Of a stretch of 37,460 nt of DNA, positions 15,261 to 23,311 are shown piece by piece. The DNA is taken from NCBI GenBank assembly GCA_964565715.1, contig CAZMGG010000047.1, positions 1 through 37,460 of the forward strand. Direction: 5' to 3'. The translations under genes and the position numbers were made by a program. The notes under the pieces were generated by a model. The model was given only the letters and a program-made list of their open reading frames with translations. It had not been told where the DNA came from and made no database searches. This stretch comes from CAZMGG01 sp964565715. GTDB taxonomy: Bacteria; Planctomycetota; UBA1135; UBA2386. How positions within the stretch are numbered: the stretch's first letter is position 1; every line of letters begins with the position of its first letter.

Positions 15261-17924
15261 TCATCGCCCGGCGGGCCAGTCGGCCGGCATCCACTCCGGC
15301 AGGTCGCGCAACGAGGCGCGGGCCTCGGCCGAGGTCGGCAGGCCCCAGGCCTCGAAGAACGGGCCGAGATCGCGGCCGACCGTGCGGGAGAACCGCAGCA
15401 GCCACTGGTCGCGCTTCTGCGCGTCGTCCTTGGGCCGGTCGGCGGCCGGCAGCGCCTCGTACTCCGCGAAGCACTTCCGGAACGCATCCCAGCCGAACGC
15501 GCCCTGCAGCTGCCGGTACATCACCAGCCGCAGCCCGAGATCGGCCTTGCCCTCGTCAGAGCCCCAGGGCCTGGTGCCCTCGCGCAGGTGCTCGGCGAGC
15601 CGCGCCTCGGCCTTGACCAGGTTGCCGCCCCAGGCCTGCTGCCAGCCCACGCCGCACAGCGTCTCACACAGGTACAACGAGAACAGGTTGACGGTGACCT
15701 CGCCGGTGCCGGCGAACGTCCAGTCCTTCTCCTGGTGGTTGTGACCGAACTCGTGGAACAGGCCCCAGGGCGCCTGCCGCATCCTCTCGAGCGAGACCAC
15801 GGTGGCAGCCTCCTTCAGCGGGATCATGATCGGATAGCCCGCATGCATGTAGCCGGCGCTGATCTGCACGTCGGCGACGTAGCGCTCGGCGCGGAGGCGC
15901 TGGTGCGGGCGGGCGGCCAGGTCGGCAGCGCCGTCGGCGACGCGATCCCAGAACTGCAGCACCGCGGTCGGGTCGTCGAGGTTGCGGACGACGGCGGTGG
16001 GCACGGTCAGCGCCACCTTGGCGGTCTCGAGTTCGGCCCAGGGGCCGGGTGCGGCGGCAAGCTGCGCCCGCCAGTCGACGGGATCGGTGGCGCCGAGCAC
16101 GAAGCGAGGCGCGGCGACAGCGCCGGTGACGGTGACGCGGACCTTTGTGCTGGCCGGCGCTGCCTTGCTGACCTCGACGTAGAGCAGGCCGCCGAAGGCG
16201 CTGCCGGCGCGCGTCTCGGCCGCCGTGACCTCGAACGTGCGGCTGATGCGCGGCATGCGCTGCCAGTCGTCGCGGCGGCGCACGTTGTCGGAGTGGGCGC
16301 CGACGCGGAGCTGCAGGCCGGTGGGCGCGATCGGCGCGCCGTCGGGTCCGGTGAAGCGGCAGGTCAGCACGGCGCCGGGCGGGGCGTAGAGACCGAGGCC
16401 GTGGCGTCCGGGCACGGCGAGGTCGACGGTGACGGTGCGTTCGATCCGCGCGGCGTCGGGGGCCACCGCGCCGGGGAACGTCACCGCGCTCGGGTGCGCG
16501 ACGAGCCCGTCGAGCAGCGCGTTCAGGGTCCGCTCGTCGTCGAACAGGACCAGCATGCGGGCCAGCGGATCGCGGGCGTGGATGCGGTTCTTCGGGCTGG
16601 GCAGCAGCACGTCCCGCCGCTGCTGCAGCAACTCGGCGAGGCGACGGGCGACCGGCGAGTCGCCCCTGGCCAGCGCCGGCATCGCCCGCTGCAGGCGCTG
16701 CACCGCCGCGGTGATCGCCGGATCGTCGGGGATCGCGCGGGTCGGCCGATAGCTCTCCAGTGCCGCCAGCGCCGCGGCGAGGTCCTGCTGGCGGTTGCCG
16801 GCGGCGCGCGGCGCGGACGGCGGCGGCGTCGCCCGCGCGTCCAGTTCGGCCAGGGTGAAGCGCACGCTGACGATGTAGGGCGGCTGCCCTTCCTGCCAGT
16901 GGCCGTAGGTGGTCGCCACCAGCGTGCCGTCGGGCAGCACCTCGAGGCCCGGATAGCCGCAGTCCCAGCGGTTCCTGTTGTCGAGCAGGCGCACGAGGTG
17001 CTGGCCCGGGCGGTCGTGCTGCAGGTCGTCCCAGGTGCCGACCCAGGCGACGAAGTCGCCCTTCCAGGGATCGGCGTCGTCGAGCGGCATGGCGCGGAAC
17101 ACGGCCACGACGCGGCCATCCTTGGCATGGCGCAGCGTGTGGCGGTCGCCGGTGCGGCTCGGGTGCGTGGGCCGTGGCTGGGACCAGGAGGCGCCGTCGT
17201 CGACCGAGAACATGACGTGCGAGGGCTGCCGGCGGGCGTTCTCGCGGAGCAGCATGGCGATCGTGCCGCCGTCCGGCGAGCGCAGCAGGCCCGGCTCGCA
17301 CAGGTGCACGTCGCTGCCCTGCCAGATGGCGCGCGGCGCGCTCCAGGTGCGGCCGCCATCGGTGGTCCCGGTCTGCAGCAGCGTGAAGGTGCCGGTGGCC
17401 TTGCCGCCGGCGGCGAGGAAGCGGCCGTCGTCGTGGAACAGGGCGAAGTGGTGGCCCGGCGTGCGTTGCGCCAGCAGATCGCCCATCACGACGATGCCGC
17501 CCCAGTCGCCGGCGGGCCGCAGTTCGCTCCAGGTGGCTCCGTCGTCGTCGCTGAGCGAGAAGCGCGCCGGATGCAGGCCCGACCATAGGATCAGGCGGCG
17601 CTTGCCGGCAGGGTCGGTGACGCGGTGGAGGGTCGGCACCTCGCGGCTGGTGGCGAAGGACGGCGGCACCGGCAGGCGTTCGCTCCAGGTGCGGCCGCCG
17701 TCGGCGCTGCGCTTCATCACGATGGCGCCCCTGCCGTGGCCCTGGGGGTAGGCGGCGAGGATGGTGTGGCCGTCCTCCAGCAGGATGGTCGAGACGTGGC
17801 CGAGGTACTGGCCTTCCTGCCGGTCGACGACCACCTGGCGGGTGGTCTCGGTGGCGAGGTCGAGGCGCGGCGGCTCCTGGGGCAGGGTGGCGAGCAGCCC
17901 CAGCACGGCGAAGGTGGCGGTCAT
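15261..17924 (-). CDS. Sialidase-like / M60 metallopeptidase fusion, exported
   Basis: This 887-residue two-module protein has a short N-terminal hydrophobic leader (MTATFAVLGLLATLPQ). Residues 25-365 are a BNR-type beta-propeller. Asp-boxes lie at SADGGRTWSE (73-82), SDDDGATWSE, TTDGGRTWSA and SVDDGASWSQ, with REVPTLHRV and FHDDGRFLA typical of exo-alpha-sialidase-like proteins. After a helical linker (375-480), a beta-sandwich (YAPPGAVLTCRF) leads into a peptidase M60 domain with HEFGHNHQ (His724, Glu725, His728) and a downstream Glu742 (GTGEVTVNLFSLY). M60 enzymes cleave heavily O-glycosylated mucin-like proteins, so the two domains could act on one glycoprotein. Sialidase catalytic Arg/Tyr residues were not verified. 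Longer upstream starts would run into the divergent methyltransferase gene. Confidence 0.87.
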   Translation of the reverse strand: MTATFAVLGLLATLPQEPPRLDLATETTRQVVVDRQEGQYLGHVSTILLEDGHTILAAYPQGHGRGAIVMKRSADGGRTWSERLPVPPSFATSREVPTLHRVTDPAGKRRLILWSGLHPARFSLSDDDGATWSELRPAGDWGGIVVMGDLLAQRTPGHHFALFHDDGRFLAAGGKATGTFTLLQTGTTDGGRTWSAPRAIWQGSDVHLCEPGLLRSPDGGTIAMLLRENARRQPSHVMFSVDDGASWSQPRPTHPSRTGDRHTLRHAKDGRVVAVFRAMPLDDADPWKGDFVAWVGTWDDLQHDRPGQHLVRLLDNRNRWDCGYPGLEVLPDGTLVATTYGHWQEGQPPYIVSVRFTLAELDARATPPPSAPRAAGNRQQDLAAALAALESYRPTRAIPDDPAITAAVQRLQRAMPALARGDSPVARRLAELLQQRRDVLLPSPKNRIHARDPLARMLVLFDDERTLNALLDGLVAHPSAVTFPGAVAPDAARIERTVTVDLAVPGRHGLGLYAPPGAVLTCRFTGPDGAPIAPTGLQLRVGAHSDNVRRRDDWQRMPRISRTFEVTAAETRAGSAFGGLLYVEVSKAAPASTKVRVTVTGAVAAPRFVLGATDPVDWRAQLAAAPGPWAELETAKVALTVPTAVVRNLDDPTAVLQFWDRVADGAADLAARPHQRLRAERYVADVQISAGYMHAGYPIMIPLKEAATVVSLERMRQAPWGLFHEFGHNHQEKDWTFAGTGEVTVNLFSLYLCETLCGVGWQQAWGGNLVKAEARLAEHLREGTRPWGSDEGKADLGLRLVMYRQLQGAFGWDAFRKCFAEYEALPAADRPKDDAQKRDQWLLRFSRTVGRDLGPFFEAWGLPTSAEARASLRDLPEWMPADWPAGR

Positions 17925-17930
17925 GGGGGC

Positions 17931-17936
17931 AGCGTA
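17931..17936 (-). promoter_or_regulatory. Candidate -10 box of the sialidase/M60 operon
   Basis: TACGCT on the minus strand ends six bases before the ATG at 17924, placing the predicted transcription start at or next to the start codon (leaderless). No -35 match was seen. Confidence 0.3.
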
Positions 17937-17956
17937 GGGCCGGCCCGGGTCCGGGC

Positions 17957-17962
17957 TACCCT
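17957..17962 (+). promoter_or_regulatory. Candidate -10 box of the methyltransferase-rarA operon
   Basis: TACCCT lies 29 bases before the ATG at 17992 and 38 before the ATG at 18001. It shares the TANNNT form with other starts in the window. Confidence 0.25.
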
Positions 17963-17991
17963 GTTGGTGCCGGGCTGCCAGCGCGGCGAAG

Positions 17992-18792
17992 ATGCTCGCC
18001 ATGCCGCCGTCGTCGAAGCAGGTGACCTCCCCCAAGAACCCGATCGTGCACCGGTTCCGGGAGGCGGGGCAGGGCGAGCTGCCGGACCTGCTGCTGGCCG
18101 AGGGCGGCAAGCTGGTGGAGGAAGGCCTGCAGGCGGGCCTGCCGGTGGTGGCAGCGGCGATCTCGCCGAAGCTGCGCGATGGCGCCCTGGCGCAGCGGCT
18201 CGCCGCGGCCACCGGCGAACTCCTGGAGTGCAGCGACGAGGTGCTCGCCCGGATGAGCGGCCTCGACACCCACCAGGGCGTGGCGGTGCTGTTCGAACGG
18301 CCGCGCTGGCGCGAAGAGGACCTGGTGCGGGGCGACCTCCAGCCGCTGGCGGTGGTGGCAGCGGGGGTGCGCGATCCGGGCAACCTGGGCGCGCTGTTCC
18401 GGGCCGCCGAGGCGGCCGGCGCCACCGGGCTGGTGGCCATGGCCGGCGGCGCCGATCCTTGGCGCGAGAAGGCGGTGCGCGGCGGCATGGGTTCGGTGTT
18501 CCGCCTGCCGGCGTTGAGCCGGCTCCTGGCGCCGCAGGTGGTGGAGTTCTGTCGCCGGCACCGGCTGCAGGTGGTGGCGGCGGATGGCGGAGGCGGCACC
18601 GACTACCTGGATGCCGATCTGCGGCGGCCGACGGCGCTGGTGCTGGGCGCCGAGGCGCAGGGGCTGCCCGAGGAGTTGCTGCGGGCGGCGGATCAGCGGG
18701 TGCGCATCCCCCTGCGCGGCAGCGTCGAGAGCCTCAACGTCGCCGTGGCCGCCGGCGTGCTCTTGTTCGAGGCGCGGAGGCAGCGGCGGTGA
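17992..18792 (+). CDS. TrmH/SpoU family RNA 2'-O-methyltransferase
   Basis: The 266-residue protein (263 if the ATG at 18001 is used) has an N-terminal substrate-binding domain (KNPIVHRFREAG through LDTHQGVAVLFE). The SPOUT trefoil-knot domain follows, with its three motifs: DPGNLGALFRAAEAAGA (motif 1, catalytic Arg), VLGAEAQGLPEELL (motif 2) and IPLRGSVESLNVAVAAGVLLFE (motif 3). It transfers a methyl group from SAM to a ribose 2'-OH in rRNA or tRNA. The architecture resembles 23S rRNA methyltransferases such as RlmB or TsnR-like enzymes, but the target nucleotide cannot be read from sequence. It is followed by rarA through a GTGA overlap. Confidence 0.92.
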   Translation: MLAMPPSSKQVTSPKNPIVHRFREAGQGELPDLLLAEGGKLVEEGLQAGLPVVAAAISPKLRDGALAQRLAAATGELLECSDEVLARMSGLDTHQGVAVLFERPRWREEDLVRGDLQPLAVVAAGVRDPGNLGALFRAAEAAGATGLVAMAGGADPWREKAVRGGMGSVFRLPALSRLLAPQVVEFCRRHRLQVVAADGGGGTDYLDADLRRPTALVLGAEAQGLPEELLRAADQRVRIPLRGSVESLNVAVAAGVLLFEARRQRR

Positions 18793-20114
18793 GCCTGTTC
18801 GGCGATACGGGCGATGCGGCGCCCGCGCCGGCATCGGCCAACGCGCCGCTGGCGGAACGGATGCGCCCGCGCACGCTGGACGAGTTCCTGGGCCAGGATC
18901 AGGTTCTGGGCAGCAAGGGCGCGCTGCGGGCGGCGATCCAGGCCGGCAAGGCCGGCTCGCTGCTCCTGTGGGGGCCGCCGGGCGTCGGCAAGACGACGCT
19001 GGCGCACCTGATCGCCGCCCACGCCGGGCTGCACTTCCAGCCGTTCTCGGCGGTGCTGTCCGGGGTGGCGCAGGTGCGCGAGGCGGTGGCGCAGGCGCAG
19101 GAGCGGCGGCGACGGGACGGCCGGCCGACGCTGCTGTTCGTCGACGAGATCCACCGCTTCAACAAGGCGCAGCAGGACGCGTTCCTGCCGCACGTCGAGA
19201 AGGGCGACATCGTGCTGGTGGGCGCCACCACCGAGAACCCGTCGTTCGCGGTGAACGCGGCGCTGCTGTCGCGCTGCCGCGTGGTGGCGCTGCGGCCGCC
19301 GGCGCCGGCGGCGATGGCCGCGGTGGTCGAGGCGGCCCTGCGGGACGAGGCGCGCGGGCTCGGGCTGCTGCGGCTGAAGTTGGCGGAGCCGGCGATGGAA
19401 CGGCTGCTGCTGCTGGCCGGCGGCGGCGCCCGGCGCGCGCTGACCGCGCTCGAGGCCCTGGCCACCACGGTGACGCCGGGCAGCGAACTCGGCGTGGCGC
19501 AGGTGGTGGAGGCGTTCCAGCACCGGGCGCTGCTGCACGACAAGGCCGGCGATCACCACTTCGATCTGCTGTCGGCGCTGCACAAGAGCCTGCGCAACTC
19601 CGACGTGCAGGCCGCCGTCTATTGGCTGGCGCGGTTCCTGGAGGCCGGCGCCGAGCCCCTGCAGGCGGTGCGGCGGATGGTGGCGATGGCCGCCGAGGAC
19701 ATCGGGCTGGCCGATCCGATGGCGCTGCAGGTGGCGGTGGCGGCGCTGCACGCCACCCAGATGCTCGGCATGCCGGAGGCGCGGCTGCCGCTCACCGAGG
19801 CCGCGGTCTACCTGGCGGCGGCGCCGAAGAGCAACGCCGTCTACCGCGCGATCGCCGCGGCCACGGCGGCGGCGCGCGACGGCGAGCAGCATCCGGTGCC
19901 GCTGCATCTGCGCAACGCGCCGACCGGGCTCATGCGCGAGCAGGGCCACGGCGAGGGCTACGTCTACGCCCACGACACCGACGCCGGCGTGGCGGCGATG
20001 CCGTGCCTGCCCGACGCGCTGCGCGGCAGCGTGTTCTTCGCGCCGGGCGATCGCGGCTTCGAGGCCAGGGTGGCGCAGCGGATGGCCGAGAACGACCGGC
20101 TGCGGCGGGGCTGA
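18789..20114 (+). CDS. rarA: Replication-associated recombination protein A
   Basis: RarA (MgsA) is an AAA+ clamp-loader-like ATPase acting at stalled forks and gaps with SSB. The 441-residue product opens with LAERMRPRTLDEFLGQDQVLG. It contains Walker A GPPGVGKTT (62-70), Walker B LLFVDE (115-120) followed by IHRFNKAQQDAFLPHVEKG, sensor 1 GATTENPSF, and the family-specific C-terminal tetramerisation part with HKSLRNSDVQAAVYWLARFL, EDIGLADP and HLRNAPT. Length matches the family. The GTG start overlaps the TGA of the methyltransferase gene, implying coupled translation. The frame is open far upstream, but that part is antisense to, or inside, other genes. Confidence 0.96.
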   Translation: MSLFGDTGDAAPAPASANAPLAERMRPRTLDEFLGQDQVLGSKGALRAAIQAGKAGSLLLWGPPGVGKTTLAHLIAAHAGLHFQPFSAVLSGVAQVREAVAQAQERRRRDGRPTLLFVDEIHRFNKAQQDAFLPHVEKGDIVLVGATTENPSFAVNAALLSRCRVVALRPPAPAAMAAVVEAALRDEARGLGLLRLKLAEPAMERLLLLAGGGARRALTALEALATTVTPGSELGVAQVVEAFQHRALLHDKAGDHHFDLLSALHKSLRNSDVQAAVYWLARFLEAGAEPLQAVRRMVAMAAEDIGLADPMALQVAVAALHATQMLGMPEARLPLTEAAVYLAAAPKSNAVYRAIAAATAAARDGEQHPVPLHLRNAPTGLMREQGHGEGYVYAHDTDAGVAAMPCLPDALRGSVFFAPGDRGFEARVAQRMAENDRLRRG

Positions 20115-20115
20115 G

Positions 20116-20940
20116 GTGGCGGGCCGGATCCTGTTCGGCGTCGCCGGCTGGTCCTATCCGGACTGGAAGGACCGGGTCTACCCGCGGTCGTGCAAGGACA
20201 CGCTGCGCTTCGTCGCCGAGCGCGTCGACCTGCTGGAGATCAACAACACGTTCTACCGGCCGCCGTCGGCCCAGCACTGCCGGAGCTGGGTGGAGCGTAC
20301 CGCCGATCTGGGAACACTCTTCACCGCAAAGTTGCCGCAGGAGTTCACCCACCACGCGGCGCCGCCGCCGGGGCTCGCCGCCGAGGTGCGGCAGGGCTTC
20401 GCGCCGCTGCTGGAGTCGGGCCGCTGCCTCGGCCTGCTGGCGCAGTTCAACTTCCGCCTGCAGGCGACGCCCGAGGCGATCGCCCGCATCGCCGGCCTCG
20501 CCGCCGAGTTCGGCCAGGACGCCCAGCTGTTCGTCGAGCTGCGGCACCAGTCGTGGAACGCGCAGGGGCCGCTGGACGCGCTGGCGGCACACGGGGTCAG
20601 CATCGCCAACCTCGACTACCCCGGCATGGTGTCGGGCTACTCGCGCGATGTCAGCGGGGTGAACGGCAGGGCCGAGATCGCCTACTTCCGCCTGCACGGC
20701 CGCAACCGCAAGGCCTGGTTCGATGCCGAGGCGGGTCGCGACGCGACCTACGACTGGGAATACTCGCCGCGGGAGACGGCGCAGATCGAGGCCCGGGCCG
20801 AGCGGCTGGCGGCGCAGGCGGCGACCACCGTGGTGGTGGCCAACAACCACTTCCACGGCAAGGCGATGCGGCTCATCGAGGAACTGCTGGCCTGGTATCG
20901 GGCGCGGGGGAGCGGCGGCGGCGGGGCCGCGCCGGCCTAA
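20116..20940 (+). CDS. DUF72 family protein (YecE-like)
   Basis: The 274-residue product has the TIM-barrel-like DUF72 hallmarks: GVAGWSYPDWKDRVYP (8-23), LEINNTFYRPPS, FTAKLPQEFTH, FVELRHQSWN, YFRLHGRN and VVVANNHFHGKAM. The family is widespread, soluble and of unknown function; the conserved Glu, His and Asn residues suggest a binding or catalytic pocket at the barrel mouth. The GTG start is one base after the rarA stop, so it is likely the third gene of that operon. Its TAA overlaps the TAG of the convergent M3 peptidase by four bases. The last 12 residues are Gly/Ala-rich and may be dispensable. Confidence 0.9.
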   Translation: MAGRILFGVAGWSYPDWKDRVYPRSCKDTLRFVAERVDLLEINNTFYRPPSAQHCRSWVERTADLGTLFTAKLPQEFTHHAAPPPGLAAEVRQGFAPLLESGRCLGLLAQFNFRLQATPEAIARIAGLAAEFGQDAQLFVELRHQSWNAQGPLDALAAHGVSIANLDYPGMVSGYSRDVSGVNGRAEIAYFRLHGRNRKAWFDAEAGRDATYDWEYSPRETAQIEARAERLAAQAATTVVVANNHFHGKAMRLIEELLAWYRARGSGGGGAAPA

Positions 20941-22646
20941 CGGCGCAGCTGCGTCATCACGTCGCCGACCAGTTCCTGCAGCAGTGCCGGCGACAGGTCG
21001 AAGCGCACGCCGGCCCGGGCGAACAGGTCGGGCAGCGGCCGGCTGCCGCCGAGCGCCAGCGCCGCGCGGTAGTCGGCCACCGCCCGTTGCGGGTCGCGGC
21101 GGTAGTTGCGCCAGACCTGCAGCGAGGCGATCTGCGCGATGCCGTACTCGATGTAGTAGAAGGCGTGGTTGAACAGGTGCGTCTGGCCGATCCACTGCAT
21201 CGCCAGGGCATCGTCGAGGCCGCTCCAGTCGAGGTCCGGCGCGAAGCGGGCGCGGATGCGCAGCCATTCGCGGCGGCGGGCGTTGCGGTCGTGGCCGGGG
21301 TTGTCGTAGACCCAGTGCTGCAGGGCGTCGATCGACGCGATCCACGGCAGCACCCGCAGGACGCCCTCCAGGTGCTTGCCGGCGGCCCGGGCCGCCGCCT
21401 CGGCGTCGTAGCTGGCGGTGAGGTTCTCCAGCCCGAGCAGTTCCATCGACATGCTGGCGGTCTCGGCGAACTCGATCGGGCTGTCGCGGTAGGCGGCGAG
21501 GTCATGGTGCCGCGACAGCAGGGCGTGGAAGGAGTGGCCGCCCTCGTGCAGCAGCGTCTGCACGTCGCCGTGCACGCCCACCGAGTTGGCGAACACGAAC
21601 GGGACGCGTTCGTCCTCGAGGGTGTACTGGTAGCCGCCGGGCGCCTTGCCGGGCCGGCTCATCAGGTCCAGCAGATCGCGGTCGACCAGCACACCGAACT
21701 CGGCGTCGAAGCGGGGATCGACCCGGGCGAACACCTTGCGGCAGATGCCGATCAGCTCCGGCTCGGTGGCGAACGGCCGCAGCGGCGGCCGACCGCTGGT
21801 GTCGACCTCCAGGTCCCAGGGTCGCAGGGTGTCGATGCCGAGCCGCCGCCGGCGCTCGGCGTTCAGCTCCCGCAGGGCCGGCACGACGGCCTGCTCGACG
21901 GCGGCGTGGAAGCTCCGGCAGTCGTCGGGCGAGTAGTCGAAGCGGCCGAGTTCGAGGAAGCGGAACGTCGTGTAGCGGTCGTGGCCGGCGTTGCGGGCGA
22001 TGCGCGTGCGCAGATCCACCAGACGGTCGTAGATGTCCTCCAGTTCGGGCCAGGTCCGGGCCCGGGCCTCGAGGGCGGCGCGGAATGCCCGTTCCCGGAC
22101 GTCGCGGTCCTGGCTCTCGTAGTAGGGCGCCATCTGCTGCAGGGTGTGCGGACGGCCGTCGAACGGCACCTGGATGCCGCCCATCAGGGCCTGCTGCCGG
22201 GTCTGCAGCTCCGCTTCCTCCTGCTGCAGCGACGTGTTGGCCTCGCGGAAGATCTCGCTCTGCGTGCGGCGGCGGCGCAGCAGCACGCCGTAGCGCTCCG
22301 GATCGAGGTCGCCGAGCGCCGGGCTGGCGAGGAAGTGCTTGTCGAGGCGGTCGCTGAGCACCTTGACCCGTGGCATCACCCGCTGCTCGTAGTCGAGGTA
22401 GGCCTGCCGGGCATCCGCGTCGGCGGTGTGCCGGGTCATGCGGATGTAGCGGCGCGCCAGCTCGGCGCCGATCCGGGCACCCAGTTCGCTTTCGTCCAGC
22501 AGGAAGCGCTCGAGGTCGGCGGCGGTGGCCAGATCGCGGGCGGCGAGCTGTTCGAACAGGCGCTCGATGGCGGGCAGGTCGCCGGCGTCGAGGCCAGCGG
22601 GCACGAATCGCCAGACCGGGGAAGGCAGCTGCAGGGAGGAGGTCAT
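20937..22646 (-). CDS. M3 family oligoendopeptidase
   Basis: This 569-residue zinc metallopeptidase is of the PepF/oligoendopeptidase F-like M3 family. The active site is HEGGHSFH (His367, Glu368, His371), with a downstream Glu in SPIEFAETASMSMELL as third ligand candidate (Glu393 or Glu396). The supporting motifs GYQYTLEDERVPFVFAN and FNHAFYYIEYGIAQIASLQVW are typical of the fold. No signal peptide is present, so it probably degrades peptides in the cytoplasm. I chose ATG 22646 (MTSSLQLPSPVWRF), as the upstream in-frame stretch to 22778 is Arg/Pro-rich and lies in the intergenic region. A TAAGGT box at 22660-22665 lies 13 bases before it. Confidence 0.94.
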   Translation of the reverse strand: MTSSLQLPSPVWRFVPAGLDAGDLPAIERLFEQLAARDLATAADLERFLLDESELGARIGAELARRYIRMTRHTADADARQAYLDYEQRVMPRVKVLSDRLDKHFLASPALGDLDPERYGVLLRRRRTQSEIFREANTSLQQEEAELQTRQQALMGGIQVPFDGRPHTLQQMAPYYESQDRDVRERAFRAALEARARTWPELEDIYDRLVDLRTRIARNAGHDRYTTFRFLELGRFDYSPDDCRSFHAAVEQAVVPALRELNAERRRRLGIDTLRPWDLEVDTSGRPPLRPFATEPELIGICRKVFARVDPRFDAEFGVLVDRDLLDLMSRPGKAPGGYQYTLEDERVPFVFANSVGVHGDVQTLLHEGGHSFHALLSRHHDLAAYRDSPIEFAETASMSMELLGLENLTASYDAEAAARAAGKHLEGVLRVLPWIASIDALQHWVYDNPGHDRNARRREWLRIRARFAPDLDWSGLDDALAMQWIGQTHLFNHAFYYIEYGIAQIASLQVWRNYRRDPQRAVADYRAALALGGSRPLPDLFARAGVRFDLSPALLQELVGDVMTQLRR

Positions 22647-22834
22647 GCGGGCGCGAGTCACCTTACAGGGCGGCTCCGGCCGCTCCTCTGGCATTCGTGT
22701 GCCCGCTGGGGGGCGCGCCTTGTCCTGTGTGCAGGACAGGACCGGCCGCAGCCGGCCCCGCAGGACCCGTGGCACCACCGTGCGGCGGTTGGCACACGAG
22801 TTGAATGACGCACGCCCCGATCGGAGCCCCCACC
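22647..22834. other. Divergent regulatory region with inverted repeat
   Basis: These 188 bases lie between the divergent M3 peptidase and lipoprotein genes. The minus strand has a TAAGGT box (22660-22665). A near-perfect inverted repeat, CTTGTCCTG-TGTG-CAGGACAGG, lies at 22719-22740, followed by a smaller hairpin CCGGC-CGCA-GCCGG. A TGGCAC-N5-TTGA element at 22790-22804 resembles a sigma-54 promoter but lacks the key GC at -12. No reading frame looks real. Confidence 0.45.
22719..22740. repeat. Inverted repeat, possible operator or leader hairpin
   Basis: CTTGTCCTG and CAGGACAGG flank a TGTG loop. Seven pairs are perfect and nine form if one G-U is allowed. It lies about 95 bases upstream of the lipoprotein start. 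As both flanking genes diverge, a terminator role is unlikely; a repressor site or RNA leader is possible. Confidence 0.45.
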
Positions 22835-23308
22835 ATGCGTGTCCTTCCCCTCGTTCTCCTCCTCGGTCTGCTCCCGCTGCTGTCCGTGCTCGCCGCCTGC
22901 GGCGGATCCGGCGGCCGCACCGTGGTCGTCGATGCGCGCACGCCGCGACCGGTCTCGATCCAGGTCGAGGTCTACGATCCGGCCACCAACTGGGTGTGGG
23001 AGAACGTCGGGGTCCGCATCGTCGAGGCCGACCAGGAGTGGTCGAGCTGCACCTGCGCCAGTCCCTACCAGGACTGGTACTTCACCGACGCGGCGGGTCA
23101 GGTCCTGCTCGACGAGTACGTGCTGGCGGCGGCGGAGGTCGGCTTCGTCACCGATGGCCTCGGCCGCGCCCAGGTGCTGCCGCGCTCGTTCGAGGACGAG
23201 GTGACCGTGGTGCTGGAGATCGACGCGGTCGGTTTCACCCCGATCATCGTCGAGGTGCCGCTCAACTGGAACGTGCCCGACGTGTTCGTCGCGGTGCCGT
23301 TCAACTGA
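22835..23308 (+). CDS. Lipoprotein, function unknown
   Basis: The 157-residue product has a lipoprotein signal: a hydrophobic stretch (RVLPLVLLLGLLPLLSVLAAC) with lipobox Leu-Ala-Ala-Cys, giving Cys22 as the lipidated residue. The mature part is beta-strand-rich and small, like a carboxypeptidase-regulatory or transthyretin-like sandwich (VSIQVEVYDPATNWVWENVGVRIVE). It holds a CTC motif in SSCTCASPYQDWYFTD and a conserved-looking VGFTPIIVEVPLNWN end. No enzyme motif is present. ATG 22835 is chosen because it begins directly with the signal; an ATG at 22805 is upstream. It converges on the TlpA-like gene with three bases between stops. Confidence 0.75.
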   Translation: MRVLPLVLLLGLLPLLSVLAACGGSGGRTVVVDARTPRPVSIQVEVYDPATNWVWENVGVRIVEADQEWSSCTCASPYQDWYFTDAAGQVLLDEYVLAAAEVGFVTDGLGRAQVLPRSFEDEVTVVLEIDAVGFTPIIVEVPLNWNVPDVFVAVPFN

Positions 23309-23311
23309 GGT

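Noticed and set aside
17925..18599. Upstream extension of the sialidase/M60 frame
   Set aside because: The extra residues are antisense to the TrmH-type methyltransferase and have no recognisable domain; a TACGCT box sits just before 17924.
22790..22804. Sigma-54 promoter before the lipoprotein gene
   Set aside because: TGGCAC-N5-TTGA has the right spacing but lacks the nearly invariant GC at -12, so I do not call it.
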